Positions 42,742 to 52,506 are shown, counted from the first letter of the stretch. The stretch: 64,000 nt of DNA from Qipengyuania gelatinilytica (GCF_019711315.1 NZ_CP081294.1:2232001-2296000), one strand, 5' to 3'. The notes: a model not told the origin generated them from the letters alone. Numbers and translations are program-made.

Positions 42742-44099
42742 CGCTTGTCGCGGGTCAGCTTCTTATCCGCCTGCAAGGCAAGCCAGCCGTAAACGAACAC
42801 GGCGGCGCACAGCGCCACGATGAGACCGAAACCGAGCCAGTCGGAATGGTTGTATAGCCAGACACCAAGCGCCGGGGCGTAGATGAAGCTTGCCCCGGCC
42901 ACCGAAGCGGTAATGCCCGAGGCTTGCCCCTGCTCTGCGCGGGTTACCGCCAGGGAGGTGCCCGCCGTGCTTCCGGGGCGGAACAGTCCGAACCCGAGCG
43001 AGGCGATGGCATAGGCGAGCGCGATTGCGTGCAGGTCGTCCGCAACGCCGAGATAAAGCACGCCCGCTGCGGCGATCACGATGCCCGACAGGGTCGCCGC
43101 CCTCGGACCGAGATCGAGCCTCGGGATCAGTCCCCATTGCGCGAGCAGGGTGGCAATCGCACCGCACATCAGGACGAGGCCGATCGGGCCGGTGCCTTCG
43201 GCGGGTGTCGCGCGAAGGCCCAGCCGGTCCAGCACGAGAAAGCCGATGATGCCGAGCACCATGGCCTGTGCATGCCCGCCCAGGAGGCCGACAGTCACCC
43301 ATGGCCGCAGGCGCGGTTCGAACCAGCGCAGCTTGTGCGGTTCGACCGCTTCTTCGTCCTCGTCCTCTTCCTTTTCCTCCCGTTCGTGGGAAGATGTCGC
43401 TCCACCCGCATACGGTGCATCATAGGTCTGTCCGCGCGCGGCAAACTGCGGCTCGTCATTGGGCAGCCTGAGGCGCAGCGTAATCAGGGTCGCGAGGCCG
43501 ATGAGTGCGAAGATGATGAAGGGGCCGGTCAGCCCGACAAAGGGCAGGACCATCAGCGGCGCGAGCGCAGGACCGATGACGGTGCCAAGCCCGAAGCTCG
43601 ATGCGATCAGCGAAAGCGCCTGCGTGCGTTCCGAGCGCGGCGTACGGCTGGCGACATAGGCCTGCACGGCGGGCGGGGCAGCGCTTCCGAACCCGCCATA
43701 TAGGCTGCGGGCGATGGCGAAGGCGATCAGGGCAGCCGTCCCGCCAAGAACTCCGACGAGGCCCAGCCATAGCGCGAGGCCGCAAAGCGCCATCGACGAG
43801 ATGAAACCGATCATGCCAAGCGCCATCATGGCCTTGCGTCCGCGACGGTCTGATCGCTCGGCCCATAGCGGTGCGCAGATCACCCACAGCAATGCCGACC
43901 AGCTGTAGGCGAGGCTGATCCACACATCGTCGATTTCCAGCGCGGTGCCGATCGAGGGCATGACCGACTGCATCGCCGTATTGCCGGCTGCCGTGGTCAG
44001 CATCACCGCGAACAGCAGCGCCATGCGCCCGCGCGGGATCGCCTTGCGCGACGCCGCAGGCGGCGCTTCGGTCAGGACTGCTGGATCACGCTCCGACAT
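42738..44099 (-). CDS. MFS transporter, putative drug/metabolite efflux pump
   Basis: 453 residues from the ATG at 44099 (MSERDPAV). The frame is open 12 codons further, but this start avoids a cysteine-rich prefix. Twelve membrane helices, with the MFS loop-2 motif as WAERSDRRGRKAMMALGMIG, and a charged cytoplasmic loop between helices 6 and 7 (SSHEREEKEEDEDEEAVEPH). This loop is more acidic than usual. The stop codon overlaps the arsC stop in CTAA (42738-42741). Substrate unknown; the DHA1 (tetracycline-resistance-like) branch is the likely class. Confidence 0.85.
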   Translation of the reverse strand: MSERDPAVLTEAPPAASRKAIPRGRMALLFAVMLTTAAGNTAMQSVMPSIGTALEIDDVWISLAYSWSALLWVICAPLWAERSDRRGRKAMMALGMIGFISSMALCGLALWLGLVGVLGGTAALIAFAIARSLYGGFGSAAPPAVQAYVASRTPRSERTQALSLIASSFGLGTVIGPALAPLMVLPFVGLTGPFIIFALIGLATLITLRLRLPNDEPQFAARGQTYDAPYAGGATSSHEREEKEEDEDEEAVEPHKLRWFEPRLRPWVTVGLLGGHAQAMVLGIIGFLVLDRLGLRATPAEGTGPIGLVLMCGAIATLLAQWGLIPRLDLGPRAATLSGIVIAAAGVLYLGVADDLHAIALAYAIASLGFGLFRPGSTAGTSLAVTRAEQGQASGITASVAGASFIYAPALGVWLYNHSDWLGFGLIVALCAAVFVYGWLALQADKKLTRDKR

Positions 44100-44193
44100 G
44101 ATGCATGCGCTAGTCCTGCGCGCGCATGCTTGCAATGGGCGGGTGGGGCTGTCAGACCTGCAGGCCTATCTTGGGTCGCACGAGGGAAGAAGT

Positions 44194-44829
44194 TTGACCG
44201 GTCAGAACGGTATTGGCGCCATCGAACGCCGCAGTTTGAAGCAGAAGGCCGCCCGGCTGTTCGGGCAGTGGGGTGTCTTCTTCAGGGGCTTCCTGGAAGA
44301 GCCGCGCATGGTCGGCTCGATCATTCCGTCCTCGCGCTTCACCATCCGCAAGATGCTGGGCCGCGTGAAGTGGGACGAGTGCAAGGTCTTCGTCGAATAC
44401 GGCCCCGGTGTCGGGACCTTCTGCCAGGAAGTCCTCGACCGGCTGCCGCGCGACGGCCAGCTGATCGTGATCGACACCAATCCCCTCTATATCGACTATC
44501 TCACGAAGCATTTCCGCGACAGCCGCTTCTCGGCGGTCCACGGCTCTGCCGCCGATGTGGAGGAAATCGTCAGGGCGCATGGTCACGAGCATGCGGACTA
44601 TGTCCTGTCAGGCCTGCCGTTCTCGACCCTGCCCGAGGGTGTGGGCCCGGCGATTGCCGATGCGACCTACCGCGTGATCCGCCCAGGCGGCGCATTCCTC
44701 GTCTACCAGTTCTCGGCCAAGGCGCGCGACTACATGGCGCGCAATTTCGAACGGATCGAGAGCGGCTTCGAAGCGCTCAATATCCTGCCGTGCCAGCTGT
44801 TCTGGGGCTGGAAGGAACCGAGGGACTAG
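44194..44829 (+). CDS. SAM-dependent methyltransferase, phospholipid N-methyltransferase-like
   Basis: 211 residues from the TTG at 44194, six bases after GAGGGA. In-frame ATGs exist only inside the MFS gene on the other strand, so a late TTG is preferred. The SAM-binding motif I is FVEYGPGVGTF (66-76), motif II region QLIVIDTNPLYIDYL, and DYVLSGLPFSTL replaces the NPPY-type motif of KsgA. The N-terminal PRMVGSIIPSSRFTIRKML is the characteristic opening of small PmtA-type phosphatidylethanolamine methyltransferases. An rRNA dimethylase-like protein is the alternative. It ends on a CTAG shared with the next gene. Confidence 0.7.
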   Translation: MTGQNGIGAIERRSLKQKAARLFGQWGVFFRGFLEEPRMVGSIIPSSRFTIRKMLGRVKWDECKVFVEYGPGVGTFCQEVLDRLPRDGQLIVIDTNPLYIDYLTKHFRDSRFSAVHGSAADVEEIVRAHGHEHADYVLSGLPFSTLPEGVGPAIADATYRVIRPGGAFLVYQFSAKARDYMARNFERIESGFEALNILPCQLFWGWKEPRD

Positions 44830-45650
44830 GCTTCCGGCTCCACACCGCCGGTGTTCTTCAGTCGGGTCATCTGCATGTGCACTGCGGCCAAGATGCAAGC
44901 CATCAGCATGATGAAGAACGCATTCACCGCCGATGACACGATCGAGGTCCCGAAGAGCATCACATCAGGCCCGCCAAAAGCGAAGATCAGTGTCACGACA
45001 AGTGAAAACACCGCCGAGACAATGATGAATGCCACGAGGATCAGCAGATAGAAAAAAAACAGCCGCACGCTGTTACCTTTGGTCAGCCGCCACGAGCGTG
45101 AAAGCGCATTTATGGGATTGCGCTCTCCGTCGATCGCGATGACTGGCGAGGCGAGCGAAAATTTCGTGGCGATATAAGCGACTGCCACGATGGCCAGGAT
45201 AGCGGTCAGGAAAGCGATTGCACCAAGCCCGGCAGCAATAGGAACGCCGACCAGAACAAAGGCAACACCAATCAGTGCGAGGGTCTGCAGTATCTGGGCA
45301 CCGAAATAGGCCAGGAAGGCGGAGACGCCGGTCTTGATTGCATCGCCCACAGTCGGCCGGTCGCGATGTCGCAACAGGGCCAGCAGCGCGAGCATACCGA
45401 TGCCCTGGACGATGGCCATCAGCAGGAACACCCACCAATAGCTGCCATAGAGATCCAGTATCGCAGCCTCCATGGCTTCCGAGCCGGGATCGCCTTGCAT
45501 CTGGCCGATCTCCGCCATGCCCGGAATCCCGATCATGATCGCAGCATAGGGAATGAAGAAGAAGACCCCGGCGATTACCGCTAGCAAGCCGAAATTGTCG
45601 CGCAGCAGTCGCGAAGTGTCTTTCCATGCTGTGTCGAGATCGAATTTCAT
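44826..45650 (-). CDS. hypothetical polytopic membrane protein
   Basis: 274 residues from the ATG at 45650, preceded by AGAAGGGA; the frame is open much further but those residues lack support. About six membrane helices, with a soluble N tail ([21 protein letters not shown]) and a polar segment [33 protein letters not shown] before the last two helices. This kind of pattern is seen in glycerophosphoryl diester phosphodiesterase membrane-domain and DUF975-like proteins. No catalytic residues are visible. It is divergent from lipB and converges on the methyltransferase with a CTAG overlap. Function unknown. Confidence 0.65.
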   Translation of the reverse strand: MKFDLDTAWKDTSRLLRDNFGLLAVIAGVFFFIPYAAIMIGIPGMAEIGQMQGDPGSEAMEAAILDLYGSYWWVFLLMAIVQGIGMLALLALLRHRDRPTVGDAIKTGVSAFLAYFGAQILQTLALIGVAFVLVGVPIAAGLGAIAFLTAILAIVAVAYIATKFSLASPVIAIDGERNPINALSRSWRLTKGNSVRLFFFYLLILVAFIIVSAVFSLVVTLIFAFGGPDVMLFGTSIVSSAVNAFFIMLMACILAAVHMQMTRLKNTGGVEPEA

Positions 45651-45707
45651 GCCGCTTTCCCTTCTGCCCCCTTGATAAGCGCAGCTTCTATCGCCACGCA
45701 ATCTCCG

Positions 45708-46379
45708 ATGACCCGGCAACTCCCCGAAAATATCGAATGGCGCGCTGAGGTAGGGCAAGTGCCCTATCGCGAAGCGTTGTCCGCGATGGATGAGCGCAAC
45801 CGGGCGATTTCGGAAGATGGCGAGCGCGAGCTGATCTGGTTGCTCGAGCACCCGCCGGTCTACACCGCGGGCACCAGCGCCGATGGCGCCGAACTGCTCG
45901 ATCCGCGCTTCGAGGTGGTCGAGGCCGGTCGCGGGGGCCGCTACACCTATCACGGGCCGGGCCAGCGCATCGGCTACGCGATGCTGGACCTCAAGGAGCG
46001 CGGCCGCGACGTGCGCTGCTTCGTGCACTCGCTGGAGGGCTGGGTGATCGCCACGCTGGGCGACATCGGGGTCGAATGCTGGCGGAGCGAGGGACGGATC
46101 GGCATCTGGACGCGCGACGTGGACGGGCGCGAGGCGAAGATCGGCGCGATCGGCGTGCGCGTGCGGCGCTGGGTGACGATGCACGGTTTCTCGGTGAACC
46201 TGTCGCCCGACCTGTCCCATTTCGCCGGTATCGTACCCTGCGGGATCGAGGAATTCGGTGTCACCAGTCTCGAAAAGCTCGGGATCGCCCTTGCGCCGGA
46301 GGAATTCGATGAGGCATTGAAGAACCGCGCGGGCGATTTCCTCGACGCGCTGGATAAGAAGGGTTGCGCATTGCCATGA
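45708..46379 (+). CDS. lipB: lipoyl(octanoyl) transferase LipB
   Basis: 223 residues from the ATG at 45708 (a TTG 12 codons upstream is possible). [12 protein letters not shown] at 75-86 is the LipB signature, with the conserved lysine K144 ([12 protein letters not shown]) and catalytic Cys178 in VPCGIEEFG. LipB moves octanoyl from acyl carrier protein to lipoate-dependent enzymes, the first step of lipoate synthesis. lipA is not in the window. The lipoprotein gene after it overlaps by 4 bp (ATGA). Confidence 0.95.
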   Translation: MTRQLPENIEWRAEVGQVPYREALSAMDERNRAISEDGERELIWLLEHPPVYTAGTSADGAELLDPRFEVVEAGRGGRYTYHGPGQRIGYAMLDLKERGRDVRCFVHSLEGWVIATLGDIGVECWRSEGRIGIWTRDVDGREAKIGAIGVRVRRWVTMHGFSVNLSPDLSHFAGIVPCGIEEFGVTSLEKLGIALAPEEFDEALKNRAGDFLDALDKKGCALP

Positions 46380-46696
46380 AGCGTCTCGTGAGTGTTCTGG
46401 CCGTATCGCTGGTGCTGGCTTCCTGCGGACAGGACGCCGCCGAGGTTGACGAGCGCAATTCCGACAGTACCGCCCGCGGCGAAGTGCTGGGAGGAACCAT
46501 CAGCGATGCCATGCTCCCGCTCGACGCGGTGCAATCGCAATCGCCTCCGCGAGCGGGGCAAGACAGCAATGCCGGCGGCGTGGATGACGAGAGTTCGAGC
46601 AGCGAGCCGGCCATGCAACCGGATCCGCAGCCTGAACCCGAAGCCGAACCCGAACCGGCCCCAGAGCCAGAACCGGAAGCCGAGGCTTCGGAGTAA
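46376..46696 (+). CDS. small lipoprotein with Pro/Glu-rich tail
   Basis: 106 residues starting at an ATG that overlaps the lipB stop. The N terminus is a lipobox ([13 protein letters not shown], Cys20), so it is probably lipidated. The body is low complexity and acidic, ending in a run of P-E-P repeats ([20 protein letters not shown]). The tail could span or contact peptidoglycan, but this is speculative. No family recognised. The P-E-rich end is likely to be disordered. Confidence 0.6.
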   Translation: MKRLVSVLAVSLVLASCGQDAAEVDERNSDSTARGEVLGGTISDAMLPLDAVQSQSPPRAGQDSNAGGVDDESSSSEPAMQPDPQPEPEAEPEPAPEPEPEAEASE

Positions 46697-46705
46697 AGCT
46701 CAGCC

Positions 46706-47575
46706 TTACCCGGTGAGCGCTTTCGCCTTGGCCAGTTCGGCCTGCCCGACATAGCGCCCTCTGAAAGCAATGCGTTCGGCATCGGGATTGAGCGCAAACA
46801 ACCCGACCAGTTCTCGCGCTTCCGCGATTTCCTCCTGACTGGGGCGGAACGCCGTATTGATGTCGGCCACTTGGGTATCGCTGATTGCGAGCATTCCTGA
46901 AAAACCGTCTGCTGCGGCAGCTTGGGCCGCGCGTTTCATGCCCTCGGGCTCACGCAAGTTGCGGAATGGCGCTTCGAGCGCATCGAGGCCCCTTGCATGG
47001 GCTGCCAGCAGGACCTGCGCGCGGACATGGGCCAGCGCGTCGGTCCAGAGGCCGCCGGGGCCGCGCATCCTGCGCGCGCCCAGCGAACGGGCCAGGGCGG
47101 CAGAATCCCACAGCAGGCCGGAGACGCGTGCGTGCAATTCGTCCGCGAAATGGTGCAGACGCAGCGCCGATGCGGCCGATCCGCCGACTTCGGGCACGAT
47201 CCGCGTGGAACCCGTCTTCAGGCCCACGCGGCCTTCGATTTCGTAGAGAGCGGCTGCCAGTTCCTTGACCTGTTCGGGACCGTGGCATTCGGCCAGGACG
47301 ATCCCTTCGGGTCCCCCTTCGAGGGCGGCGGCAAGGTCCTGCCGCCACTCCATCCCGACCATCGGCCCAACGCGGACCCAGCGGGCGAACTTGCGTGCAG
47401 CGACGAGCTGTTCGCGGTGCGACATCAGGAAGTCGCGGGCAGCCAGACGGGTCTGCTGCTTGCGCTCTTCGGGAGCCGCCCGCGACAGGTCGACAACGAC
47501 CACATGGGCACCAGCCGTCGAGGCCTGCGTGAGGGCCTTCTCCTTGTCGGCTGGTGCAAGCAACCACGAGCGCAT
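46706..47575 (-). CDS. CitE/HpcH-like aldolase-fold protein, degenerate motifs
   Basis: 289 residues from the ATG at 47575 (MRSWLLAPADKEKAL). The overall pattern follows citrate-lyase beta subunit/HpcH TIM barrels: a start LLAPADKEKA, then AHVVVVDLSRAA where relatives have DLEDA, then RWVRVGPMVGM, and IVPEVGGSAASAL where relatives have IET or PKV-type strands. These changes suggest a divergent or inactive subfamily. It could be a Mg-dependent lyase on a CoA-type substrate; no partner gene is adjacent. It lies 46 bp downstream of the alkene reductase gene on the same strand. Confidence 0.6.
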   Translation of the reverse strand: MRSWLLAPADKEKALTQASTAGAHVVVVDLSRAAPEERKQQTRLAARDFLMSHREQLVAARKFARWVRVGPMVGMEWRQDLAAALEGGPEGIVLAECHGPEQVKELAAALYEIEGRVGLKTGSTRIVPEVGGSAASALRLHHFADELHARVSGLLWDSAALARSLGARRMRGPGGLWTDALAHVRAQVLLAAHARGLDALEAPFRNLREPEGMKRAAQAAAADGFSGMLAISDTQVADINTAFRPSQEEIAEARELVGLFALNPDAERIAFRGRYVGQAELAKAKALTG

Positions 47576-47621
47576 GCGAACAGATCTCCCTGCGGGTGTC
47601 CGACAGCGCCTTTCGCGCGAA

Positions 47622-48734
47622 TCACCCGGCAGCAATATCGCTCGTCTTGGTTAGCATCGGGTAATCGATGTACCCTTCGGGACCCGGCAGGTACCAGCTT
47701 TGCGGAACGTTTACATTGGGTTGCAGCTGAGCACCGATACGAAACCGGTCGGGCAGATCGGGGTTCGAGATGAAATCACGGCCCCAGCTCACCGCATCGC
47801 AGCGTCCGGCCTCGATATCGGCCACCGCCTGTTCGGGCGTGTAGTCGCTGTTGAGGACGAGTGTGCCCGAATAGAGCTGGCGGATCAGCGGGCTCTGCTT
47901 GGGCACTTCGGTTGCCCCGAAAGTGCCCTCCGGACCGGGTTCGCGCAGTTCGAGGAATGCAAGGCCGAGTTCTTCGACCACCTTGGCGGCGGCACCAAAG
48001 GTCGCGGGCGGATCGCTATCATCGCAGCCCTGCGTTTCGCCATTGGGGGACAGGCGCACGCCGACGCGGCCTGCGCCCCACACATCGACCAGCGCGGTAA
48101 GCACTTCGCGCAGGAAGCGGGTACGGTTCTCGGGGCTGCCGCCATATTCATCTTCGCGCAGGTTGGTGCTGTCACGCAGGAACTGGTCGACGAGGTAGCC
48201 ATTCGCGCCGTGCAGCTGGACGCCGTCGAAACCGGCCTTTTTCGCATTCTCGGCAGCATGGCGGTAATCGGCCACGACGCGGGTGATCTCGTCCTTCGAA
48301 AGCGCGCGTGACTGCTCGTAATCCTTGCGGCCCTCGAAGGTGTGCGCATGGCCGGGCGCCTTGGTCGCGCTGGCCGAAACCGGCGGGTTGCCGCCAAGGA
48401 AGTCGGGATGGACGAGGCGTCCCATGTGCCACATCTGCAGAACGATCTGGCCGCCTTCCTCGTGAACGGCATCGGTGACCAGCTTCCAGCCTTCGACCTG
48501 TTCGTCGCTCCAGATACCCGGTGCTGCGGGCCAGCCGAGGCCTTCGACGCTGATGCCGGTGGCTTCGGAAATGATGAGACCCGCACCTGCTCGCTGGCGG
48601 TAATAGGTCGCCATCATCTCGTTCGGGATCGAGCCGGGCTGCGTCGAACGACCACGGGTCAGCGGGGCCATGAAGATGCGGTTCTTCGCCTCGATGGCGC
48701 CAAACTTGAGCGGATCGAACAGTTTTTCGTGCAT
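47622..48734 (-). CDS. Old Yellow Enzyme family NADPH-dependent ene-reductase
   Basis: 370 residues from the ATG at 48734 (MHEKLFDPLKFG). FMN-binding TIM barrel of the NemA/OYE class: APLTRGRST near the start, FDGVQLHGANGYLVDQFL with the conserved His pair region, and SWGRDFISNPDL in the phosphate-binding part. Members reduce alpha,beta-unsaturated carbonyls or nitro compounds with NADPH. It might be co-transcribed with the CitE-like gene downstream. Specific substrate unknown. Confidence 0.93.
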   Translation of the reverse strand: MHEKLFDPLKFGAIEAKNRIFMAPLTRGRSTQPGSIPNEMMATYYRQRAGAGLIISEATGISVEGLGWPAAPGIWSDEQVEGWKLVTDAVHEEGGQIVLQMWHMGRLVHPDFLGGNPPVSASATKAPGHAHTFEGRKDYEQSRALSKDEITRVVADYRHAAENAKKAGFDGVQLHGANGYLVDQFLRDSTNLREDEYGGSPENRTRFLREVLTALVDVWGAGRVGVRLSPNGETQGCDDSDPPATFGAAAKVVEELGLAFLELREPGPEGTFGATEVPKQSPLIRQLYSGTLVLNSDYTPEQAVADIEAGRCDAVSWGRDFISNPDLPDRFRIGAQLQPNVNVPQSWYLPGPEGYIDYPMLTKTSDIAAG

Positions 48735-48789
48735 TGCGGCGAAGTCCTTTTTGGATGTCCTTGTGTGCGACAAGAGCTAGGGGGCGGTC

Positions 48790-49707
48790 ATGGGAGAGAC
48801 AAGCGCAGAGGCAGGCAAGAATGGTTTTCATGCCGGTGCATGGCACTTTGCCGCGCTGATTGCCGGCAATGTCGCGCTGGCGCTGGGGCCGTGGCTGGTG
48901 CGCCTTGCCGATACGGGACCGGTGTCTGTCGCGTTCTGGCGGCTGTTCCTGCCCATACCGCTGATCGCCTTCCTGGCATGGCGCGGGAGGTCGCCCGGCA
49001 ATCTCGACTGGCGGCTCGCGCTGCTGGTTATGGCGGCAGGCGTGTTCTTCTCGCTCGACCTTGCCAGCTGGCACATCGGGATCGAACAGACCCGGCTGGG
49101 CAATGCAGTGCTCTTCGGCAATTCAGGCAGCGTGATCCTGATGGTCTGGGGCCTGATCGCGCTGCGCCGTGCACCATCCTGGCGTGAAGGGGGCGGGGTG
49201 CTGGCTGCATTGGTCGGAGCGGCCATCCTGCTCGGGCGCAGCCTGGAGATCTCGACCGCCACCTTCATCGGCGATCTCTTCTGCCTGTTCGCCGGCGTCT
49301 GCTATGCATTCTACCTCCTGCCTGCCCAGCGCGCCCGCGCGGTGCTGGGCCAGTGGAGCGTCCTGCTGCTGGTCAGCCTCGCAGCATCGCCCCTGCTGCT
49401 CGGCATGGCCGTGCTCGCAGGCGAGCCGGTGTGGCCGGGCGAGGCGGGCTGGACGCCGGTGCTGCTGCTCGCCCTGAGCAGCCAGGTCATCGGACAGGGC
49501 CTGCTGGTCTATTCGCTACGCCACTTCCCGCCGCTGATCATCGGCATGGCGCTGCTGACCCAGCCGGCGGTGGCTGCGACGATCGGGTGGGTCGTTTTCG
49601 GGGAGCTGCTGGTGCCGCTCGACATTCTCGGGATGGTGCTGGTCGGCACCGCCCTGCTCCTTGCCCGCAGCAGCCCTCCCAGAGTGCAGCCGCGGCCGGG
49701 AGGCTGA
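48790..49707 (+). CDS. DMT family transporter (EamA domains)
   Basis: 305 residues, ten membrane helices in two EamA repeats; the first repeat starts HFAALIAGNVALALGPWLVRLAD and the second around ATFIGDLFCLFAGVCYAFYLL. The family exports amino acids or metabolites, or acts as a nucleotide-sugar carrier. The ribosome site is AGGGGGCGG. Its TGA is directly next to the stop of the convergent DUF2254 gene, with no room for a terminator between. Substrate unknown. Confidence 0.88.
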   Translation: MGETSAEAGKNGFHAGAWHFAALIAGNVALALGPWLVRLADTGPVSVAFWRLFLPIPLIAFLAWRGRSPGNLDWRLALLVMAAGVFFSLDLASWHIGIEQTRLGNAVLFGNSGSVILMVWGLIALRRAPSWREGGGVLAALVGAAILLGRSLEISTATFIGDLFCLFAGVCYAFYLLPAQRARAVLGQWSVLLLVSLAASPLLLGMAVLAGEPVWPGEAGWTPVLLLALSSQVIGQGLLVYSLRHFPPLIIGMALLTQPAVAATIGWVVFGELLVPLDILGMVLVGTALLLARSSPPRVQPRPGG

Positions 49708-51024
49708 CTACCAGAATTCCCGGTTGAATTCGGCGTGGTGCACCTCGAACTGCTCGAGATCGGGCCCTTTCAGGCTCAGGCGGGCCTGCGCGGCAAGCCT
49801 TTCTGCTTCGTCCTTGATGACCTTCTGCCTGCGCTCGTCCTTGATCGGTCCCGCGGCCTTGGCGAGCGTATCGAGCATGACTTCCGAGGCGACCGGCGAG
49901 GTGGCGACTGCGCTCCGGATCGCACCGAAACCGCGCTTCACATAGTGATCGAAATTGTCGGGAAGCGGAATGACCGGGCAGTCTTCCGCGTCTTCGCCGC
50001 AGATGTCCTTGCGCAGATCGCGCCTTCCGATTTCCGAAGTCGACGCGCCGAGCCAGTGCAGGGCGGTGATCGCGGTGAAAGGATCGTTGATCCCGGGCGA
50101 AAGCGCCCGCAGCCCGATTTCCACCAGCTCGTCGAGCAGGAAATGGGGGTCCTGCTCGGGCGTGCGCGTCGATCCGAGGGTGAAGCAGTCGCGCACTTCC
50201 TTCTCGACATCCTCAGGCTCGCAACCATCGACCTCCAAGAAGGGCATATCGCGGTGGACGAAGTCACCCGTACGGACCTTGAGGGAGAAAGTGCAGCCGC
50301 GATCGCGCGCCACTTTCTCGAGATCTTCGAAGTCGATCAGCTGGACATAGCCGGTATTCCACGCTGTCAGCGGCTTGCCGCCCTTGGGTTCGATCGCGTC
50401 GGAAAACTCGTCCTCGACCGGATATGTCTCGCGAATGGCATCGAGCAGGCGGCGGCCGATCCCCTCGAGCACCTTGTTGATGCGGATGGATGACGGGATG
50501 TGATTGAGGAAGAAGACGAGCACCGCCACGCAGAACGCCAACAGCACATAGGCAACCAGCAGCGATAGCTGCGGAGTGAAACCGGGTAGCGCGGTGGCGA
50601 CGGCATCTCCGCTGGTCGCGGGAGTCTCGTCCTCCGCACGCACTGCGCGCAGCACGATCAGCGCATAGACGAAGCTGCCGATGAAGGTGGCGAGACTGAT
50701 CTGGTTGCCGCGGTCCTCCATGAAATTGGTCAGGAGGCGCGGGCCGTAATTTCCGCTGGCATAGGCAACCGCGGCAATGGTGATGGAGAAGACCGTCGAG
50801 GCAACGCCGATCATGCTGCCGGCCATCACCGTAAGCATGTCCGCCGCCCCTTTGGGACGCGACGGGACGATCCATTCAACATCGTTCAGGAATTCTGCAA
50901 AGCCCGAACGGTCGAGCCACACCATGACCAGTGCAAGCACCGCCGCAAGGAGCGAGAAAAGCGCCGGATAGAACCAGTAATTGGCGTTCAGGCGCGCCCA
51001 GAAAAATCGCAATTCCGCTGTCAT
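49708..51024 (-). CDS. DUF2254 membrane protein
   Basis: 438 residues. Four membrane helices are in the first 170 residues (WFYPALFSLLAAVLALVMVW and MAGSMIGVASTVFSITIAAVAYA among them), followed by a large soluble C-terminal domain (VQLIDFEDLEKVARDRGCTF; SPGINDPFTAITALHWLG). This is the standard DUF2254 architecture. The SPGINDPFTAI segment is typical of the family. Function is unknown. It runs towards the EamA gene and ends one base after that gene's stop. Confidence 0.85.
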   Translation of the reverse strand: MTAELRFFWARLNANYWFYPALFSLLAAVLALVMVWLDRSGFAEFLNDVEWIVPSRPKGAADMLTVMAGSMIGVASTVFSITIAAVAYASGNYGPRLLTNFMEDRGNQISLATFIGSFVYALIVLRAVRAEDETPATSGDAVATALPGFTPQLSLLVAYVLLAFCVAVLVFFLNHIPSSIRINKVLEGIGRRLLDAIRETYPVEDEFSDAIEPKGGKPLTAWNTGYVQLIDFEDLEKVARDRGCTFSLKVRTGDFVHRDMPFLEVDGCEPEDVEKEVRDCFTLGSTRTPEQDPHFLLDELVEIGLRALSPGINDPFTAITALHWLGASTSEIGRRDLRKDICGEDAEDCPVIPLPDNFDHYVKRGFGAIRSAVATSPVASEVMLDTLAKAAGPIKDERRQKVIKDEAERLAAQARLSLKGPDLEQFEVHHAEFNREFW

Positions 51025-51097
51025 GAAGGCCTAAACGCGCTTCCGGCCAAAGGGTTGCCTAGTCCGACGAGTGCCTCTGGTCCTGGGCATGCTCTTG

Positions 51098-51520
51098 CTA
51101 CATTTGCGCATAGCTCTCCCTGAGTACCTCCGCGATCTCGGCTAGCGAGATCGTAAACACGCCGCCATTCGCCTCGCGCCACATTGCGACCCCTTCGCCA
51201 TGGTCCGGAAAATCTCGGTCACTCGATACGAGCGACGTGACGCTCATGTCGAGAGTTTCCCGTGACACGGGGAGATGCTGGACCACGTCGTTGCCCGGAA
51301 CGGGGGAATAGTTCACGCCGATCATGGAGATGTGAAACACTTCCATCGGCGCGTCATCCGGACCGATAAATTCGATCTCTTGAATCTTGATCAGGGCTCC
51401 GTCGTCGACCGGTGCAGTTTCGAACGCCCACACCTGACCGATTTCATAGTTGCGGTCCTGTTTGGCAGCGAGTGGAGCTGCGAATACAAACAGCAGCAGA
51501 AATGCGGTGAGGCGGCGCAT
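51098..51520 (-). CDS. small exported hypothetical protein
   Basis: 140 residues with a signal peptide (MRRLTAFLLLFVFAAPLAAKQ). The remainder is a compact beta-rich domain with no cysteine and no recognised motif. It starts at the last base of nadA (one-base overlap), so it could be cotranscribed with it. I assign no function. Confidence 0.5.
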   Translation of the reverse strand: MRRLTAFLLLFVFAAPLAAKQDRNYEIGQVWAFETAPVDDGALIKIQEIEFIGPDDAPMEVFHISMIGVNYSPVPGNDVVQHLPVSRETLDMSVTSLVSSDRDFPDHGEGVAMWREANGGVFTISLAEIAEVLRESYAQM

Positions 51521-52506
51521 TAAACCCGACCCAGATCACCCTTGCCGATGGTGCCGCTGGCCATTTCGAGCATGCGGTCGAGGCTCTGCTTTGCCTGCAG
51601 GCGCAGGCCTTCTTCGATCTCGATGCGCGGCTCCAGCGTGTCGAGGCACTTGTAGAGCTTCTCCAGCGTGTTGAGCGCCATGTAGGGGCAGATGTTGCAG
51701 CTGCAGTTGCCGTCTGCACCGGGCGCGCCGATGAAGGTCTTTTCGGGCAGCGCCTTTTCCATCTGGTGGATGATGTGCGGCTCGGTCGCGACGATCAGCG
51801 TATCGCCTTCGAAGGTCTGCGCGAACTGGAGGATGCCGCTGGTCGAACCGACATAATCGGCATGTTCGACGATGGTCGGCGGGCATTCGGGATGCGCCGC
51901 GACGGGGGCATCGGGATGCTGCGCCTTGAGCTTCAGGAGTTCGGTTTCGCTGAAAGCTTCGTGGACGATGCACACGCCCGGCCACAACAGCATATCGCGG
52001 TTGAACTTGCGGCTCATATAGCTGCCGAGGTGACGGTCGGGGCCGAAGATGATTTTCTGGTCTTCGGGGATCTGGCTGATGATCGTCTCGGCGCTGGACG
52101 AGGTGACGATGATGTCGCTCAAGGCTTTCACCTCGGTCGAGCAATTGATGTAGGTCAGCGCGATGTGATCGGGATGCTTTTCGCGGAAAGCCTTGAATTT
52201 TTCGGGCGGACAGCTGTCTTCGAGGCTGCACCCGGCGTCCATGTCCGGCAGGACGACGATCTTTTCAGGGCTGAGGATCTTGGCCGTGTCGGCCATGAAC
52301 TTCACGCCGCAGAAGGCGATGACATCGGCATCGGTTTCCGCCGCCTTGCGCGACAGTTCGAGGCTGTCGCCGACAAAGTCCGCAAGATCTTGGATCTGCG
52401 GGCTCTGGTAATAATGCGCGAGGATGATCGCGTTCTTCTCTTTACGGAGGCGAGCGATCTCGGCGAGCAGGTCTTCGCCTGTCGGAAGGCTGGTTTCGGC
52501 GGTCAT
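51520..52506 (-). CDS. nadA: quinolinate synthase NadA
   Basis: 328 residues. Hallmarks are IILAHYYQSPQIQDLADFVGDSLEL and cysteines for the [4Fe-4S] cluster, found in FCGVKFMADTAKIL, PECPPTI and GNCSCNICPYMALNTL. It condenses iminoaspartate with dihydroxyacetone phosphate to form quinolinate in de novo NAD synthesis. nadB and nadC are not in the window, so this is a detached nadA. Length matches the family. Confidence 0.96.
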   Translation of the reverse strand: MTAETSLPTGEDLLAEIARLRKEKNAIILAHYYQSPQIQDLADFVGDSLELSRKAAETDADVIAFCGVKFMADTAKILSPEKIVVLPDMDAGCSLEDSCPPEKFKAFREKHPDHIALTYINCSTEVKALSDIIVTSSSAETIISQIPEDQKIIFGPDRHLGSYMSRKFNRDMLLWPGVCIVHEAFSETELLKLKAQHPDAPVAAHPECPPTIVEHADYVGSTSGILQFAQTFEGDTLIVATEPHIIHQMEKALPEKTFIGAPGADGNCSCNICPYMALNTLEKLYKCLDTLEPRIEIEEGLRLQAKQSLDRMLEMASGTIGKGDLGRV

